Of a DNA stretch of 64,000 nt, positions 28,063-36,445 are shown in pieces. Where the stretch lies: positions 62,001-126,000 of the forward strand of contig CAYTVG010000013.1 in NCBI GenBank assembly GCA_964441755.1, in the 5' to 3' direction. A model generated the notes under the pieces. It was not told where the DNA came from. It searched no databases and worked only from the letters and a program-made list of their open reading frames with translations. This stretch comes from JAUMBM01 sp964441755 (GTDB lineage: Bacteria; Bacteroidota; Bacteroidia; Chitinophagales; Saprospiraceae). A program made the translations under genes and the position numbers. How positions within the stretch are numbered: the first letter of the stretch is position 1; every line of letters begins with the position of its first letter.

Positions 28063-28659
28063 CTACTCCCAGTCAAAACTATTTTCCGGGCGCAGGCCGC
28101 GTACGCCCTCGTAGTGAGCCCGCAGGAAATCAAAATCCTTCTCTTTATCCCCGCTTGGATAAAAAGGTTTGCTGAAATCAATTACATGGCGACCTGCATC
28201 GAAGCGGCACAAAATCAGGGGTACTTTAGCTTTGAGCGCGATGTAGTAGAAGCCTGTCTTGAGTTCTGAGACCTTTTTGCGTGTTCCCTCAGGAGCGATA
28301 CAAAGCTTGAAAGACTCATGCGTTTGGAACATATCTGCCACGGCATCTACGTAATTATTGCGTTTGGAGCGATCGACGGGATAGCCGTTGAGCCATCGCA
28401 TGATGAGGCCCAGTGGTCCTTTAAACAAAGAATCTTTGCCCACGAAAGCGACTTCCTCCCCAATGGCTGCGCGTGCGAGCAAGCCCAGCGGAAAATCCCA
28501 GTTGGTGGTATGTGGAATTACGATAATGACATACTGATCAGGCATTGGGTCATTTTCATTGACCAGTTTCCAGCCCAGCATTTTTAGTACAAGCCGGGCG
28601 ATGCGTGCCTTACCACTTACTTTCTTTGTGACGGATGACGGGCTCATGTCGCTTTTCAT
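28063..28659 (-). CDS. PlsC-like acyltransferase
   Basis: Lysophospholipid/1-acylglycerol-phosphate acyltransferase family protein of 198 residues, acting at the inner membrane. The catalytic HxxxxD box is H50-TTNW-D55, block II is GKDSLF (74-79), and block III is EGTR (124-127) in IAPEGTRKK. It is a short version without an N-terminal membrane helix, close to the small acyltransferases found singly in many Bacteroidota. The acyl acceptor is unknown. It is transcribed divergently from the CotH gene across a 175-bp spacer with two hairpins. The start is an ATG at 28659. Confidence 0.87.
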   Translation of the reverse strand: MKSDMSPSSVTKKVSGKARIARLVLKMLGWKLVNENDPMPDQYVIIVIPHTTNWDFPLGLLARAAIGEEVAFVGKDSLFKGPLGLIMRWLNGYPVDRSKRNNYVDAVADMFQTHESFKLCIAPEGTRKKVSELKTGFYYIALKAKVPLILCRFDAGRHVIDFSKPFYPSGDKEKDFDFLRAHYEGVRGLRPENSFDWE

Positions 28660-28680
28660 TTATTGAACCAGCAATTAGCG

Positions 28681-28736
28681 TGAAAATTAGCAACTAATTT
28701 TCAAAGTATGCACTCTACGATCTTAAAAGAGTGCAT
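28681..28736. repeat. Two adjacent inverted repeats in a divergent promoter region
   Basis: TGAAAATTAG (28681-28690)/CTAATTTTCA (28694-28703) has a 3-nt loop, and ATGCACTCT (28708-28716)/AGAGTGCAT (28728-28736) an 11-nt loop. Both lie between two divergent gene starts, where a terminator would not be expected, so operator sites are the simpler reading. Confidence 0.6.
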
Positions 28737-28834
28737 TCAGGATTTGCTCACCTAGGAACAAACGCCTGAAAACCCTTTACAGATGAATCTTCAGCCAAAA
28801 AAAACGATTATATTAGCAGCAAACAGCAAAACCG

Positions 28835-31207
28835 TTGGCGAAGCTATTGACAATTTCTGCGGGCTTTTTTCTCCGGCTACTGTGGCTGCTGGTATTTTCC
28901 CCTTGTCTGGCAGCACAATCGCCTGGCGACAGCCTGTCTGTTCATTTTGCGCCTGTTGGTGGTTTCTACCGGCAGGCTGTCAGGGTGCAGCTGTCCGCTG
29001 CTGCATCGGACGTCATCTACTATACACTGGATGGTAGTTTGCCGGGTCGGCACAGTCATCTGTACACCTACCCCATTCCGATTGGCAAGACCACCGTCAT
29101 CCGTGCGGTAGCATTTCGGGGCGACCAAAAAGGTCAATACCTGGGGCAGACCTACTTCATCAACGAACCGCCTACACAACTTCCGGTTGTTTCCATTGCG
29201 ATCACACCGGAACTATTATTTGACCCAGGTGACGGGATCTTTGTGGCGGGACTTGAGCTGCAGGATACGCACTGGAAACAGAGCGGCGCCAATTTCTGGA
29301 CCAAGCGCGAGCTAAGCTGTCATACCGACCTCTTTGAAGCCGGCGGCAAGCTGGTATTCAGCAGTATGACAGGTTTTCGGCTTTTCGGCGGCATGAGCCG
29401 CCTGTTCCCGCAAAAATCCATGGCCTTGGTTGCCCGGTCGCGCTATGGCGCTGCTCACTTTGACTACCCCATCTTTGGAGAGGACGGACCCGATAAATTT
29501 TCCTTTTTAGTAGTCCGCAACAGCGGCAGTGATTTTGGAAAAAGCCACTTTCGCGACGGGCTAATGACCGGTTTGGTAAAGGACTGGGATTTGGAGACCC
29601 AGGCCTTCAGGCCGGCGCAGGTATACATCAACGGCGCTTATTGGGGCATATACAACCTGCGGGAAAAAATCAACAAGCACTTCATTGCCGATCATTTCCC
29701 CGAGGTCGATAAAGACAGCCTGGATCTGCTGGAACATCGTTGGCGAGTGCGCTCGGGCAGCAGCAGCCATTACCGGCAGATGCTACGATTTATGGAAGCA
29801 CACTCCCTGCAGGATACCGTTACCTTTAGTACAGTTGAGCGCATGATGGACACGGACAACTTCATGCGTTACCAGATTGCGCAGATTTACTTCGACAACC
29901 GCGATGCCGGGGGCAACATAAAATACTGGCGTCCACGGCAGCCGGAGGGACGCTGGCGCTGGATTTTGTATGACACAGACCAGGGCTTTGGGCTGCACCA
30001 GCGGCAGGCCCACAGATTCAACAGTCTGGCTTTTCATACCAGGCCGGACGGCCCCGACTGGCCCAATCCTCCCTGGAGCACTTTCCTCTTGCGCAAGCTG
30101 CTGGAAAACCAACACTTTCGCTCCAAATTTGTCAATAATTTCTGCGATGCGCTCAACGCCCGCTTTTCGCCCTTGCATGTGAACCGACAGATTGACTCAC
30201 TCGTCTGCCTCTACCAGGAAGAACTCCCACGCCACTGGGCGCGCTGGCAGCTCGATGCCACCCACTGGCATGAAGCCATTGCCACTATGCAGTTTTTTGC
30301 GCGCGAGCGCCCCCAGTACGTGCGCCAGCATCTGCAGCAGTTTTTTCAGGCAGGTGAGCAGCGGCAGGTGCAGCTACAAAGCAGTCCGGGCGGGCGGATT
30401 GTACTCAACGACAACCTGGTGATTGGTGAGCAAGCCTTTGAAGGACTTTATTTTTCCAACTACCCGCTGCGCATGGCCGCTCAAGCCGATTACGGCTACA
30501 GATTTGACCGTTGGGAGGGGGAGCTGACCAATCCGCAACAGCGGGTGCAGCTGCTCTCTCTGCAGAATTATAAGCCCCTGGTGCTAAAAGCCTTATTTAC
30601 ACCATTTGTAGATCCGCATGAAGGCATGGTCATTATCAACGAAATCTGTCCGCGCAATCCGGTGGTTGGCGACTGGGTGGAGATCCACAATCGCTCAGAC
30701 AAGCCTGTCAGGCTTGACAAGTGGGTATTTACCGACTATAAGCATGAATTTATTTTCCCGGATATTATATTAGAGCCCGGCGATTATCTGGTATTGTGTG
30801 AAGATACCGATCGTTTTCGCGCCCATTTTCCCGGTGCTTACCTCGTCGTTGGAGGGCTTTCGTTTGGTCTTCACAAGCGGCGCGAGCAGCTAGGGCTCTA
30901 TACTGCCCAGGGTGCATTTGTTGACAGCACGAGCTACGCGCTACCTGCGTTGGACAGTTTATTCACTATTAGCCTTTTGCTCCCCAGCCTGGACAATGGG
31001 GATGCGCGCAATTGGGAAGTGCGCATGGACAGCGGTACCCCCAATGCAGCCAATCCAGTATATCTTGCGCTCAGCGTTCGATCGGCACAGACACAATGGC
31101 TTCGCACGGGGGTATGGTGCGGGCTGCTGCTGCTGGTATTTTTGCGCAGTTACAGGCCATTGGTCGGCATTGTCCGGAAAATAGTCGGTAAAAAGGCATA
31201 CAATTGA
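28835..31207 (+). CDS. CotH-family protein with chitobiase-C-like and lamin-tail domains
   Basis: Exported protein of 790 residues. The signal peptide ends near LAAQ (residue 28). A chitobiase/hexosaminidase C-terminal-like sandwich (about 35-110, with YYTLDGSLP) is followed by a CotH kinase-like region (about 115-460) carrying RWILYDTDQGFG near residue 373. A lamin-tail domain (about 598-725, MVIINEICPRNPV) and a C-terminal hydrophobic segment (about 755-775) complete it. CotH proteins are atypical kinases, first known from spore coats; the bacterial exported forms have unclear targets. The frame has no ATG near its N-terminus: upstream stops at 28784 and 28814 leave TTG at 28835 as the only start that preserves the signal peptide. 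The terminal hydrophobic helix suggests membrane anchoring. Confidence 0.85.
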   Translation: MAKLLTISAGFFLRLLWLLVFSPCLAAQSPGDSLSVHFAPVGGFYRQAVRVQLSAAASDVIYYTLDGSLPGRHSHLYTYPIPIGKTTVIRAVAFRGDQKGQYLGQTYFINEPPTQLPVVSIAITPELLFDPGDGIFVAGLELQDTHWKQSGANFWTKRELSCHTDLFEAGGKLVFSSMTGFRLFGGMSRLFPQKSMALVARSRYGAAHFDYPIFGEDGPDKFSFLVVRNSGSDFGKSHFRDGLMTGLVKDWDLETQAFRPAQVYINGAYWGIYNLREKINKHFIADHFPEVDKDSLDLLEHRWRVRSGSSSHYRQMLRFMEAHSLQDTVTFSTVERMMDTDNFMRYQIAQIYFDNRDAGGNIKYWRPRQPEGRWRWILYDTDQGFGLHQRQAHRFNSLAFHTRPDGPDWPNPPWSTFLLRKLLENQHFRSKFVNNFCDALNARFSPLHVNRQIDSLVCLYQEELPRHWARWQLDATHWHEAIATMQFFARERPQYVRQHLQQFFQAGEQRQVQLQSSPGGRIVLNDNLVIGEQAFEGLYFSNYPLRMAAQADYGYRFDRWEGELTNPQQRVQLLSLQNYKPLVLKALFTPFVDPHEGMVIINEICPRNPVVGDWVEIHNRSDKPVRLDKWVFTDYKHEFIFPDIILEPGDYLVLCEDTDRFRAHFPGAYLVVGGLSFGLHKRREQLGLYTAQGAFVDSTSYALPALDSLFTISLLLPSLDNGDARNWEVRMDSGTPNAANPVYLALSVRSAQTQWLRTGVWCGLLLLVFLRSYRPLVGIVRKIVGKKAYN

Positions 31208-31230
31208 TAAATGCATGTAGATTTGCGGGC

Positions 31231-31596
31231 ATGAAATGGTTTGTTTCTCACATACTGCTGCTTGTCTTATCCCTCGGGCTTAGTCTGCCGGGATACCTGG
31301 CCTCCCGGGATTTTCGGGGAGCGTCTGCGCCTGTACAGGCAGCAAATGAGGAAACAATTTCCTTCTCCTCCCTACCGCCACTTCCCTGCCCCAATGGCAG
31401 CATCCGCCAGCCGCTGCCCCAGCTCGATTGTCCGTCGCACTGGCAGGGGGGGCCGTACAAGGTAGCTGCACTTGTTTCAAAATATGACAGCCCGTCTGTC
31501 GGCCATCTCACGGAAGCCCGCATTTTGGGTAGCTGCTGGTTGTATCGCTCGCAGTGCATTGCCAACATGATCTTCCCTACCCACTTTTTTTGGTAG
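31231..31596 (+). CDS. Small exported hypothetical protein
   Basis: Reading frame of 121 residues starting 23 nt after the CotH gene stop and ending just before a strong terminator, so it could be the second gene of that operon. The N-terminus MKWFVSHILLLVLSLGL is a convincing signal peptide or membrane anchor. The rest is proline- and cysteine-containing with no recognised domain, and the tail (after about residue 75) looks irregular for a folded protein. No family is recognised. It may be a degenerate or lineage-specific gene. Confidence 0.4.
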   Translation: MKWFVSHILLLVLSLGLSLPGYLASRDFRGASAPVQAANEETISFSSLPPLPCPNGSIRQPLPQLDCPSHWQGGPYKVAALVSKYDSPSVGHLTEARILGSCWLYRSQCIANMIFPTHFFW

Positions 31597-31627
31597 CCTT
31601 TCCATCCACTTTACAGGCTAACTGCCC

Positions 31628-31660
31628 CTCGCCCCTCCGAGGGGCGAGCAAATATTTTTA
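31628..31660 (+). terminator. Rho-independent terminator of the CotH operon
   Basis: CTCGCCCCT (31628-31636) and AGGGGCGAG (31640-31648) form a 9-bp GC-rich stem with a 3-nt loop, followed by an A/T tract containing TTTTT on the plus strand. Confidence 0.8.
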
Positions 31661-31706
31661 TAATCAGCGGGAAAAGTGCCGTATATTTTTTTGCCGGCTG
31701 AGGCCG

Positions 31707-31745
31707 AAAAAAAAAAACATGCCGGCTGCTGCAGGCAGCAGCCGG
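31707..31745 (-). terminator. Minus-strand terminator facing away from any minus-strand gene
   Basis: Stem CCGGCTGCTGC (31722-31732) and GCAGCAGCCGG (31735-31745). An 11-base A-run at 31707-31717 becomes U11 four bases after the stem when read on the minus strand. It sits 46 nt before the start of a plus-strand gene. Confidence 0.65.
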
Positions 31746-31791
31746 ATAACCTCCAAAGCGTGCATACTCCCGGGTACAACACCCATTAATC

Positions 31792-32271
31792 ATGGATGGA
31801 ATAACCATATTATTGGCCGTCATCATATCAGGCCTTTTTGCTGCCCCTTTTGTGCTGGCAGCCTACAACAAAAAACAGACGAAGAGCAAGTACCAGCAGG
31901 CGCTTTCACAGTCCTGGCCTGGCAAATCGTTGTCTTTAGATATTTATGACAACTGGAACGGCTACGCCATAGGCCTTGACAGCCGGCAGCAGTTGTTGGC
32001 CTATATTCGCTTTGACGAAGAAGTCATAGTAGAAAAACAGCTTGTCGAGCTGGCCCAATTTGATAGCTGTAATATCAGGCAGGAGACAGACACTGCTGAT
32101 ACGGGGCAGCGCTCAACCAGGCGATTAGGTCTGCAGCTAAGCCCACGACAGCTAGGAAGTGCAGCTCCCTGTTATCTGTTGTTTTACGATGCGAGTACCA
32201 ACTTTATGCTTTCCGGTGAGTTGGAACTGACCAATAAATGGTCTAAAATAATTCGTGAAACGATGGGGTAG
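31792..32271 (+). CDS. Membrane-anchored hypothetical protein
   Basis: Protein of 159 residues with an N-terminal membrane helix (about 4-24, ILLAVIISGLFAAPFVLAA) and a soluble remainder of mixed alpha/beta character. A short charged segment follows the helix (NKKQTKSKYQQ). I recognise no family. It is a lone plus-strand gene between the CotH operon terminator and a bidirectional hairpin. The start is an ATG at 31792. The length, signal anchor and even codon use suggest it is real. Confidence 0.65.
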   Translation: MDGITILLAVIISGLFAAPFVLAAYNKKQTKSKYQQALSQSWPGKSLSLDIYDNWNGYAIGLDSRQQLLAYIRFDEEVIVEKQLVELAQFDSCNIRQETDTADTGQRSTRRLGLQLSPRQLGSAAPCYLLFYDASTNFMLSGELELTNKWSKIIRETMG

Positions 32272-32274
32272 TGC

Positions 32275-32318
32275 CCATTGTTTTGTTTCGCTGCTGAAGC
32301 AGCGAAACAAAACAATGG
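32275..32318. terminator. Bidirectional terminator with perfect 21-bp stem
   Basis: Arms 32275-32295 and 32298-32318 are exact reverse complements with a 2-nt spacer. The outer part is CCATTGTTTTG and the apex CGCTGCT/AGCAGCG. TATTTTTTT follows on the plus side. It separates convergent genes ending at 32271 and 32354. Confidence 0.85.
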
Positions 32319-32353
32319 ATGTATTTTTTTGCGGACGATGACAATGTAATTTT

Positions 32354-33052
32354 TTATGCTCCGGTCACAAAACAGGCAAAATCGAAGGCCAGCAGGAGAC
32401 TGTCCTCCATATAGTGGAGCGCAGGATCCAGGCGAGCTTTGTGATTGGCCATCAACGCTCCCTCTTTTTGCATTAACTGATAGATTGTCCGCATGACTTT
32501 TGTATGGCGCTCGAAATCACCCCCGACCGGTATATCAGCGGCCCCCAGCCGCTCCAGCAGGCTGCGGAGCCGGTCGGCCTCATAGGGCGCATACCGATTG
32601 GGATATTGGAACGTGAGATAGAGGGAAACCATACCATAATCATCATTGTGGAAATGGCTTCCCTCTTTTTTTAGCGGGAATCGCTCCCTGTATTGGCTCA
32701 TCAGCTGATCACAATAGAACACAAAGCGGTCGGCCCGGCCCGACAGATCCCGTTTTTCATCAAAAAGATCGATAAACATAGACCTCACAAATTCGGGTTC
32801 CATCTCCATAAACAGCAGCATCATTCTCTTGGGCTCAAAGCCCTCCCGATTCCACAATCTTCTTGTCCGGGCGTTGTCGAGGGCAGCCTGAAAGCCGGCA
32901 CGCAAGTCAGGCGCATGCATATCCCAGTGCTGCTGCCAACGCCATTGGCTATCCCAGTAGTAGAGCCGCGCATCGGCCTCACGCCCGCAAAGCCAGGCGC
33001 TGTAATCTGCAAAATAGTGCTGAAGTTTTTTGAGCTGCATACATCCTTTCAT
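32354..33052 (-). CDS. Conserved hypothetical protein, family not named
   Basis: Soluble protein of about 232 residues, rich in aromatic and charged residues, with no signal peptide or membrane helix. Recognisable blocks include RLYYWDSQWRWQQHWD, KRMMLLFMEMEP, FHNDDYGMVSLYLTFQYP and a C-terminal helical part. I recall similar uncharacterised proteins in Bacteroidota but cannot assign a domain. The reading frame reaches a GTG at 33070. ATG codons at 33052 and 33040 are both plausible starts; I use 33052. It converges with the membrane-anchored gene across the 21-bp hairpin. Confidence 0.7.
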   Translation of the reverse strand: MKGCMQLKKLQHYFADYSAWLCGREADARLYYWDSQWRWQQHWDMHAPDLRAGFQAALDNARTRRLWNREGFEPKRMMLLFMEMEPEFVRSMFIDLFDEKRDLSGRADRFVFYCDQLMSQYRERFPLKKEGSHFHNDDYGMVSLYLTFQYPNRYAPYEADRLRSLLERLGAADIPVGGDFERHTKVMRTIYQLMQKEGALMANHKARLDPALHYMEDSLLLAFDFACFVTGA

Positions 33053-33217
33053 TTGTAAGCCATTGGGCACTGCCCGGGCAAAGATAGGTTGGCAGTAGTC
33101 AACAGGCTAAAAAAAATCATCCTGTCAGCGTGCTGATAATCACCAAAAGGCCCGTGCAAAGGACCTAATTTAGTGATCGTAAGCGATATCCGTTTTCGTT
33201 CATCAAATTTTTACACC

Positions 33218-33661
33218 ATGAAAACAGCAAAGCGCAGGGACTTACCGACACTGTTTGGTGAGTGGCAAGACTGGTTGGATGATTTCATCAACACATCACC
33301 TGCCGGATTTTTGCAGAAAGTGGGTATAAACACGCCTGCCGTCAATATCCGGGAAGAAGGCAGCAACTACCTCATAGAAGTGGCTGCGCCCGGCATGGAG
33401 AAGGGTGATTTTTCGGTAAAAATCGACCGTGGCGTGCTCACCATCAGCAGTGAGAAGAAGGAAGAGCGGGAGACCAAAGACGATAAATATCATCGCAAAG
33501 AGTTTAGCTACAGTGCTTTTTCCCGTTCGTTCACCTTACCCGATGACGTTGAGGAAGATAAAGTTAGCGCCAAATACGACAAAGGTGTTCTCACCGTAAC
33601 CGTAGCCCGCAGTACGGCCGAGTCTCCGGCTTCGTCAGGGCGAAAGATAGAAATCAGCTAG
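33218..33661 (+). CDS. Hsp20/alpha-crystallin small heat-shock protein
   Basis: ATP-independent cytoplasmic holdase of 147 residues. The alpha-crystallin domain spans about 44-135, from PAVNIREEGSNYLIEVAAPG through the conserved YDKGVLTVTV near the C-terminus (the A-x-x-x-G-V-L signature). The C-terminal KIEIS supplies the I-x-I motif used in oligomer assembly. I chose the ATG at 33218; the frame can be extended upstream only by non-ATG codons. It is a monocistronic gene followed by imperfect GC-rich hairpin sequence at about 33722-33760. Confidence 0.93.
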   Translation: MKTAKRRDLPTLFGEWQDWLDDFINTSPAGFLQKVGINTPAVNIREEGSNYLIEVAAPGMEKGDFSVKIDRGVLTISSEKKEERETKDDKYHRKEFSYSAFSRSFTLPDDVEEDKVSAKYDKGVLTVTVARSTAESPASSGRKIEIS

Positions 33662-33721
33662 CCTACGGCCTCCCCGGCTCGTTGTGCAGCTTTACAAATT
33701 TAGTGGAGTAGACGTGAACGC

Positions 33722-33803
33722 GACGGTCCGCCCGCTGTGCAAACAGCGGTGCGGGCCGTTTGCTTATGGGGAAAAATATTTTTGGGCAGCTACAGCTGCC
33801 CAA
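33722..33803 (+). terminator. Tandem hairpins between hsp20 and the DUF3667-like gene
   Basis: The first, at about 33722-33760, pairs ACGGTCCGC...CGCTGT with ACAGCG...GCGGGCCGT with one bulge and a G-U wobble. The second is perfect: TTGGGCAGC (33782-33790)/GCTGCCCAA (33795-33803), loop TACA, followed by TCTTATATTTTA. Confidence 0.6.
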
Positions 33804-33837
33804 TCTTATATTTTACTGCCAAAGGCACTGAAATACC

Positions 33838-33845
33838 TATCTTTG
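33838..33845 (+). promoter_or_regulatory. Candidate -7 element for the DUF3667-gatB transcript
   Basis: TATCTTTG matches TAnnTTTG, 23 nt before the ATG at 33869, with CTG (one base off TTG) exactly 19 nt upstream at 33816-33818. Confidence 0.45.
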
Positions 33846-33868
33846 GCATACTTAGCAGCAGCACGCCT

Positions 33869-34990
33869 ATGTCAGACAAGAAGCCGGTCAGCTCCTCCAG
33901 AGAAGATGCTTATTGCAAAAATTGCTACCATCCTTTAGCCGCAGCAGGAAAATACTGCCATGCCTGTGGCCAGAAAGCCGTCCCCTTGCGCGTCCGGCTG
34001 ACACAGATCGTACGGGAGACCCTTGAGACGGTCATCAACTTTGATTCGCGCCTGCTGCGGACGCTGTCCGATCTTTTCATACCCGGCAGGCTCACGCAAG
34101 CCTATTTTCAGGGACAGCGGCAACGCTACCTTCCGCCGGTGCGCATTTTTCTCCTTACGGCCATTGCCCATTTTGCTGTATTGGGTTATGTACTAAAGGA
34201 CAAGCTGGATGAAGACATACGCAAGCTGGAAAACCAAAATACGGAACGCGCCTACTTCAGTATTTTCCTCGAAGAGCTCGCCTACCATCGGGATACACTG
34301 CTGGCGACAACAGCAGCCCCATCGGCAGCGTCGCTGGAGCTGCTCGACACCCTGGAGGCGAGGATGCATCGCGGCCAGGCGGACAGTATGGATCTGGTTC
34401 GGCTACAGCCCCAACAAGACGGGTTTCAACTATCGCCCATAAGTGTATCGCTGGCAGACATTCAAAAGCTGGAGACCGATTCCTTGCTACAGCACTACCA
34501 CATCCAGGGATTCTTTGACCGCCTTGTATTCCGACAATCGCTCAAACTAGCATTTGAAGGCAGCAACATAGTGGGAGTGATTCTTGGCAACCTGATCTGG
34601 ATGGTTATTCTGATGATGCCGGCGCTGGCGCTCATACTCAAGCTGCTGTACATTCGGTCTGATCGATATTTTGTAGAGCACCTGGTCTTTTCCTATCATT
34701 ACCATGCTTTTGCCTTTGTGGTATTCAGCCTGGTGTTTCTATTACTGATGGGCAATGGCATAGACTCAATGCCGGACACCCAGGGCCTGCAGCTGGGTTT
34801 GGAAAATGACGACTACCTGCTATGGGCATTCCCGCTGGTGTTGATCTACCAGCTCGTGTCCATGCGCCGTTTGTACGAGCAGCCGTGGAAAAAAACACTG
34901 TTGAAGAGTTTATTGCTTAACTTTTCCTACCTATTCATTTTTGTCCTCTTTTTACTGGCTACCTTTGCGTTTTCCGCACTTACTTTTTAA
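33869..34990 (+). CDS. DUF3667-like membrane protein with zinc-ribbon N-terminus
   Basis: Protein of 373 residues. The N-terminus carries two CxxC pairs, CKNC and CHAC, spaced like a zinc ribbon, and then a conserved RLLRTLSDLFIPGRLTQAYFQGQRQRYLPPVRIFL block, which is usual in DUF3667-type proteins of Bacteroidota. Several membrane helices follow (one after PPVRIFL, a cluster at about 235-310, and two at the C-terminus), separated by a soluble segment. Function is unknown; the family is thought to be membrane-associated. The ATG at 33869 is used because the frame upstream overlaps the hairpin region. gatB starts 9 nt after its stop, so the two are likely co-transcribed. Confidence 0.78.
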   Translation: MSDKKPVSSSREDAYCKNCYHPLAAAGKYCHACGQKAVPLRVRLTQIVRETLETVINFDSRLLRTLSDLFIPGRLTQAYFQGQRQRYLPPVRIFLLTAIAHFAVLGYVLKDKLDEDIRKLENQNTERAYFSIFLEELAYHRDTLLATTAAPSAASLELLDTLEARMHRGQADSMDLVRLQPQQDGFQLSPISVSLADIQKLETDSLLQHYHIQGFFDRLVFRQSLKLAFEGSNIVGVILGNLIWMVILMMPALALILKLLYIRSDRYFVEHLVFSYHYHAFAFVVFSLVFLLLMGNGIDSMPDTQGLQLGLENDDYLLWAFPLVLIYQLVSMRRLYEQPWKKTLLKSLLLNFSYLFIFVLFLLATFAFSALTF

Positions 34991-34999
34991 GACAAGTCT

Positions 35000-36445
35000 A
35001 TGCAACACGAGCAATACGAATGGGTTATCGGACTTGAGATTCACGTGCAGCTGGCGACTGCCAGCAAGGCCTTTTGCGCTGATGCTGCTACTTTTGGGGG
35101 ATCGCCCAATACGCATGTCAGTGCCATTTCACTGGGGCATCCGGGGACGCTCCCGCAGCTCAACCGGCAGCAGCTCAATTACGCCGTCCGGCTGGCTCTT
35201 GCGCTAGGCAGTCAGGTAAACCTTTACAGCACTTTTGACCGAAAGAACTACTTCTACGCAGACATGCCCAAGGGTTACCAGCTCACCCAGGACGAGCAGC
35301 CCATCTGCCGCGGCGGGAGGCTGCCCCTGCTCCTTCCGGGAGGCATCAAATACCTCCGCATACACCACATACACATGGAAGAAGACGCGGGCAAGTCTAT
35401 CCATGAAGAAGGCAGCGATTACAGTCTGATTGACCTCAACCGGGCGGGTGTACCTCTGTTGGAAGTAGTTACCGAACCGGATCTGCGGTCGGCCGAAGAA
35501 GTTGACGCCTGCATGACGGCCATGCGGCAGCTGGTTCGATACCTGGGCATTTCGGATGGCAACATGCAGGAAGGCAGCCTTCGCTGCGACTGTAACGTAT
35601 CTGTGCGTCTGCGCGGCGAGACCAGGCTGGGTACGCGCTGTGAAATTAAGAACCTCAACTCCATGCGTTTTGCCCGCAGGGCGATAGAATTTGAAGCAGC
35701 CCGGCAGATAGCCATACTGGAATCGGGCGGCGAGATTATCCAGCAGACGAGGCACTTTGACCCGATCAGCGGCACTACCTCCGCGCTGCGCGACAAGGAG
35801 GACGCCCATGACTACCGCTATTTTCCCGATCCGGATCTACCCCCTGTACTACTCAGCCAGCAGGAGGTAGATACCCTTGCTGCGCAGCTTCCTCCGCTGC
35901 CCTGGGTGCTCTGCGACGAGCTGGTCCGGCACTACGGCCTTGGCGAATACGATGCGAAGCTACTGACGGAAGAGCTGGACGTGGCACTTTTTTACAAAGA
36001 GATATGCGCCCACACGCCACACTACAAGGCTGTTGCCAACTTACTGGTCAACAAGCTGCTCCCTGAGCGTGCCGAACAGCACTGGCCGGCCGGCAGCTGG
36101 CCGGTAACGGCCGCGCAGCTGGCCGACTTTATTGCCCTGATTGAAGATGAAAAAGCCATCAGTGCCAGCAGTGCCTACCAGCACCTGCTGCCGGCGCTGC
36201 TGCAGCAGCCGGCGCTGGCGCCTGCTGTGCTGGCGCAGCAGCTCAATCTTTTGCAGACCAAGGATGAGGACCTGCTCGAGCGATTGATTGAGCAGATAAT
36301 TGGCGACAATCCCGACAAGGTAGCCGCCTATAAAAAAGGTAAGACCGGTCTCATCGGCTTTTTTATGGGAGAGCTCATGCGCGCCTCCAGTGGGAAGGCG
36401 GAGCCGACGCGCAGCAAGGAGTTGTTGGAAAAAGCCCTGCGCTAG
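35000..36445 (+). CDS. gatB: Asp/Glu-tRNA amidotransferase subunit B
   Basis: Subunit of GatCAB, which converts mischarged Glu-tRNA(Gln) and Asp-tRNA(Asn) to the amidated forms. It has 481 residues, normal for GatB. The start YEWVIGLEIHVQL is canonical, the family block RNxAGVPLLEVVTEPD is present as RAGVPLLEVVTEPD, and the C-terminal YqeY-like helical domain includes the ending KGKTGLIGFFMGELM. GatA and GatC are not nearby; dispersed gat genes are common in this phylum. The start is an ATG at 35000. Its TAG stop shares the CTAG at 36442-36445 with the convergent oxidoreductase gene. Confidence 0.96.
   Translation: MQHEQYEWVIGLEIHVQLATASKAFCADAATFGGSPNTHVSAISLGHPGTLPQLNRQQLNYAVRLALALGSQVNLYSTFDRKNYFYADMPKGYQLTQDEQPICRGGRLPLLLPGGIKYLRIHHIHMEEDAGKSIHEEGSDYSLIDLNRAGVPLLEVVTEPDLRSAEEVDACMTAMRQLVRYLGISDGNMQEGSLRCDCNVSVRLRGETRLGTRCEIKNLNSMRFARRAIEFEAARQIAILESGGEIIQQTRHFDPISGTTSALRDKEDAHDYRYFPDPDLPPVLLSQQEVDTLAAQLPPLPWVLCDELVRHYGLGEYDAKLLTEELDVALFYKEICAHTPHYKAVANLLVNKLLPERAEQHWPAGSWPVTAAQLADFIALIEDEKAISASSAYQHLLPALLQQPALAPAVLAQQLNLLQTKDEDLLERLIEQIIGDNPDKVAAYKKGKTGLIGFFMGELMRASSGKAEPTRSKELLEKALR

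Noticed and set aside
28783..29037. 84-codon frame beginning with ATG just before the CotH gene
   Set aside because: It overlaps the CotH signal peptide and first domain in another register and ends without a domain; kept only as a possible frameshift note.
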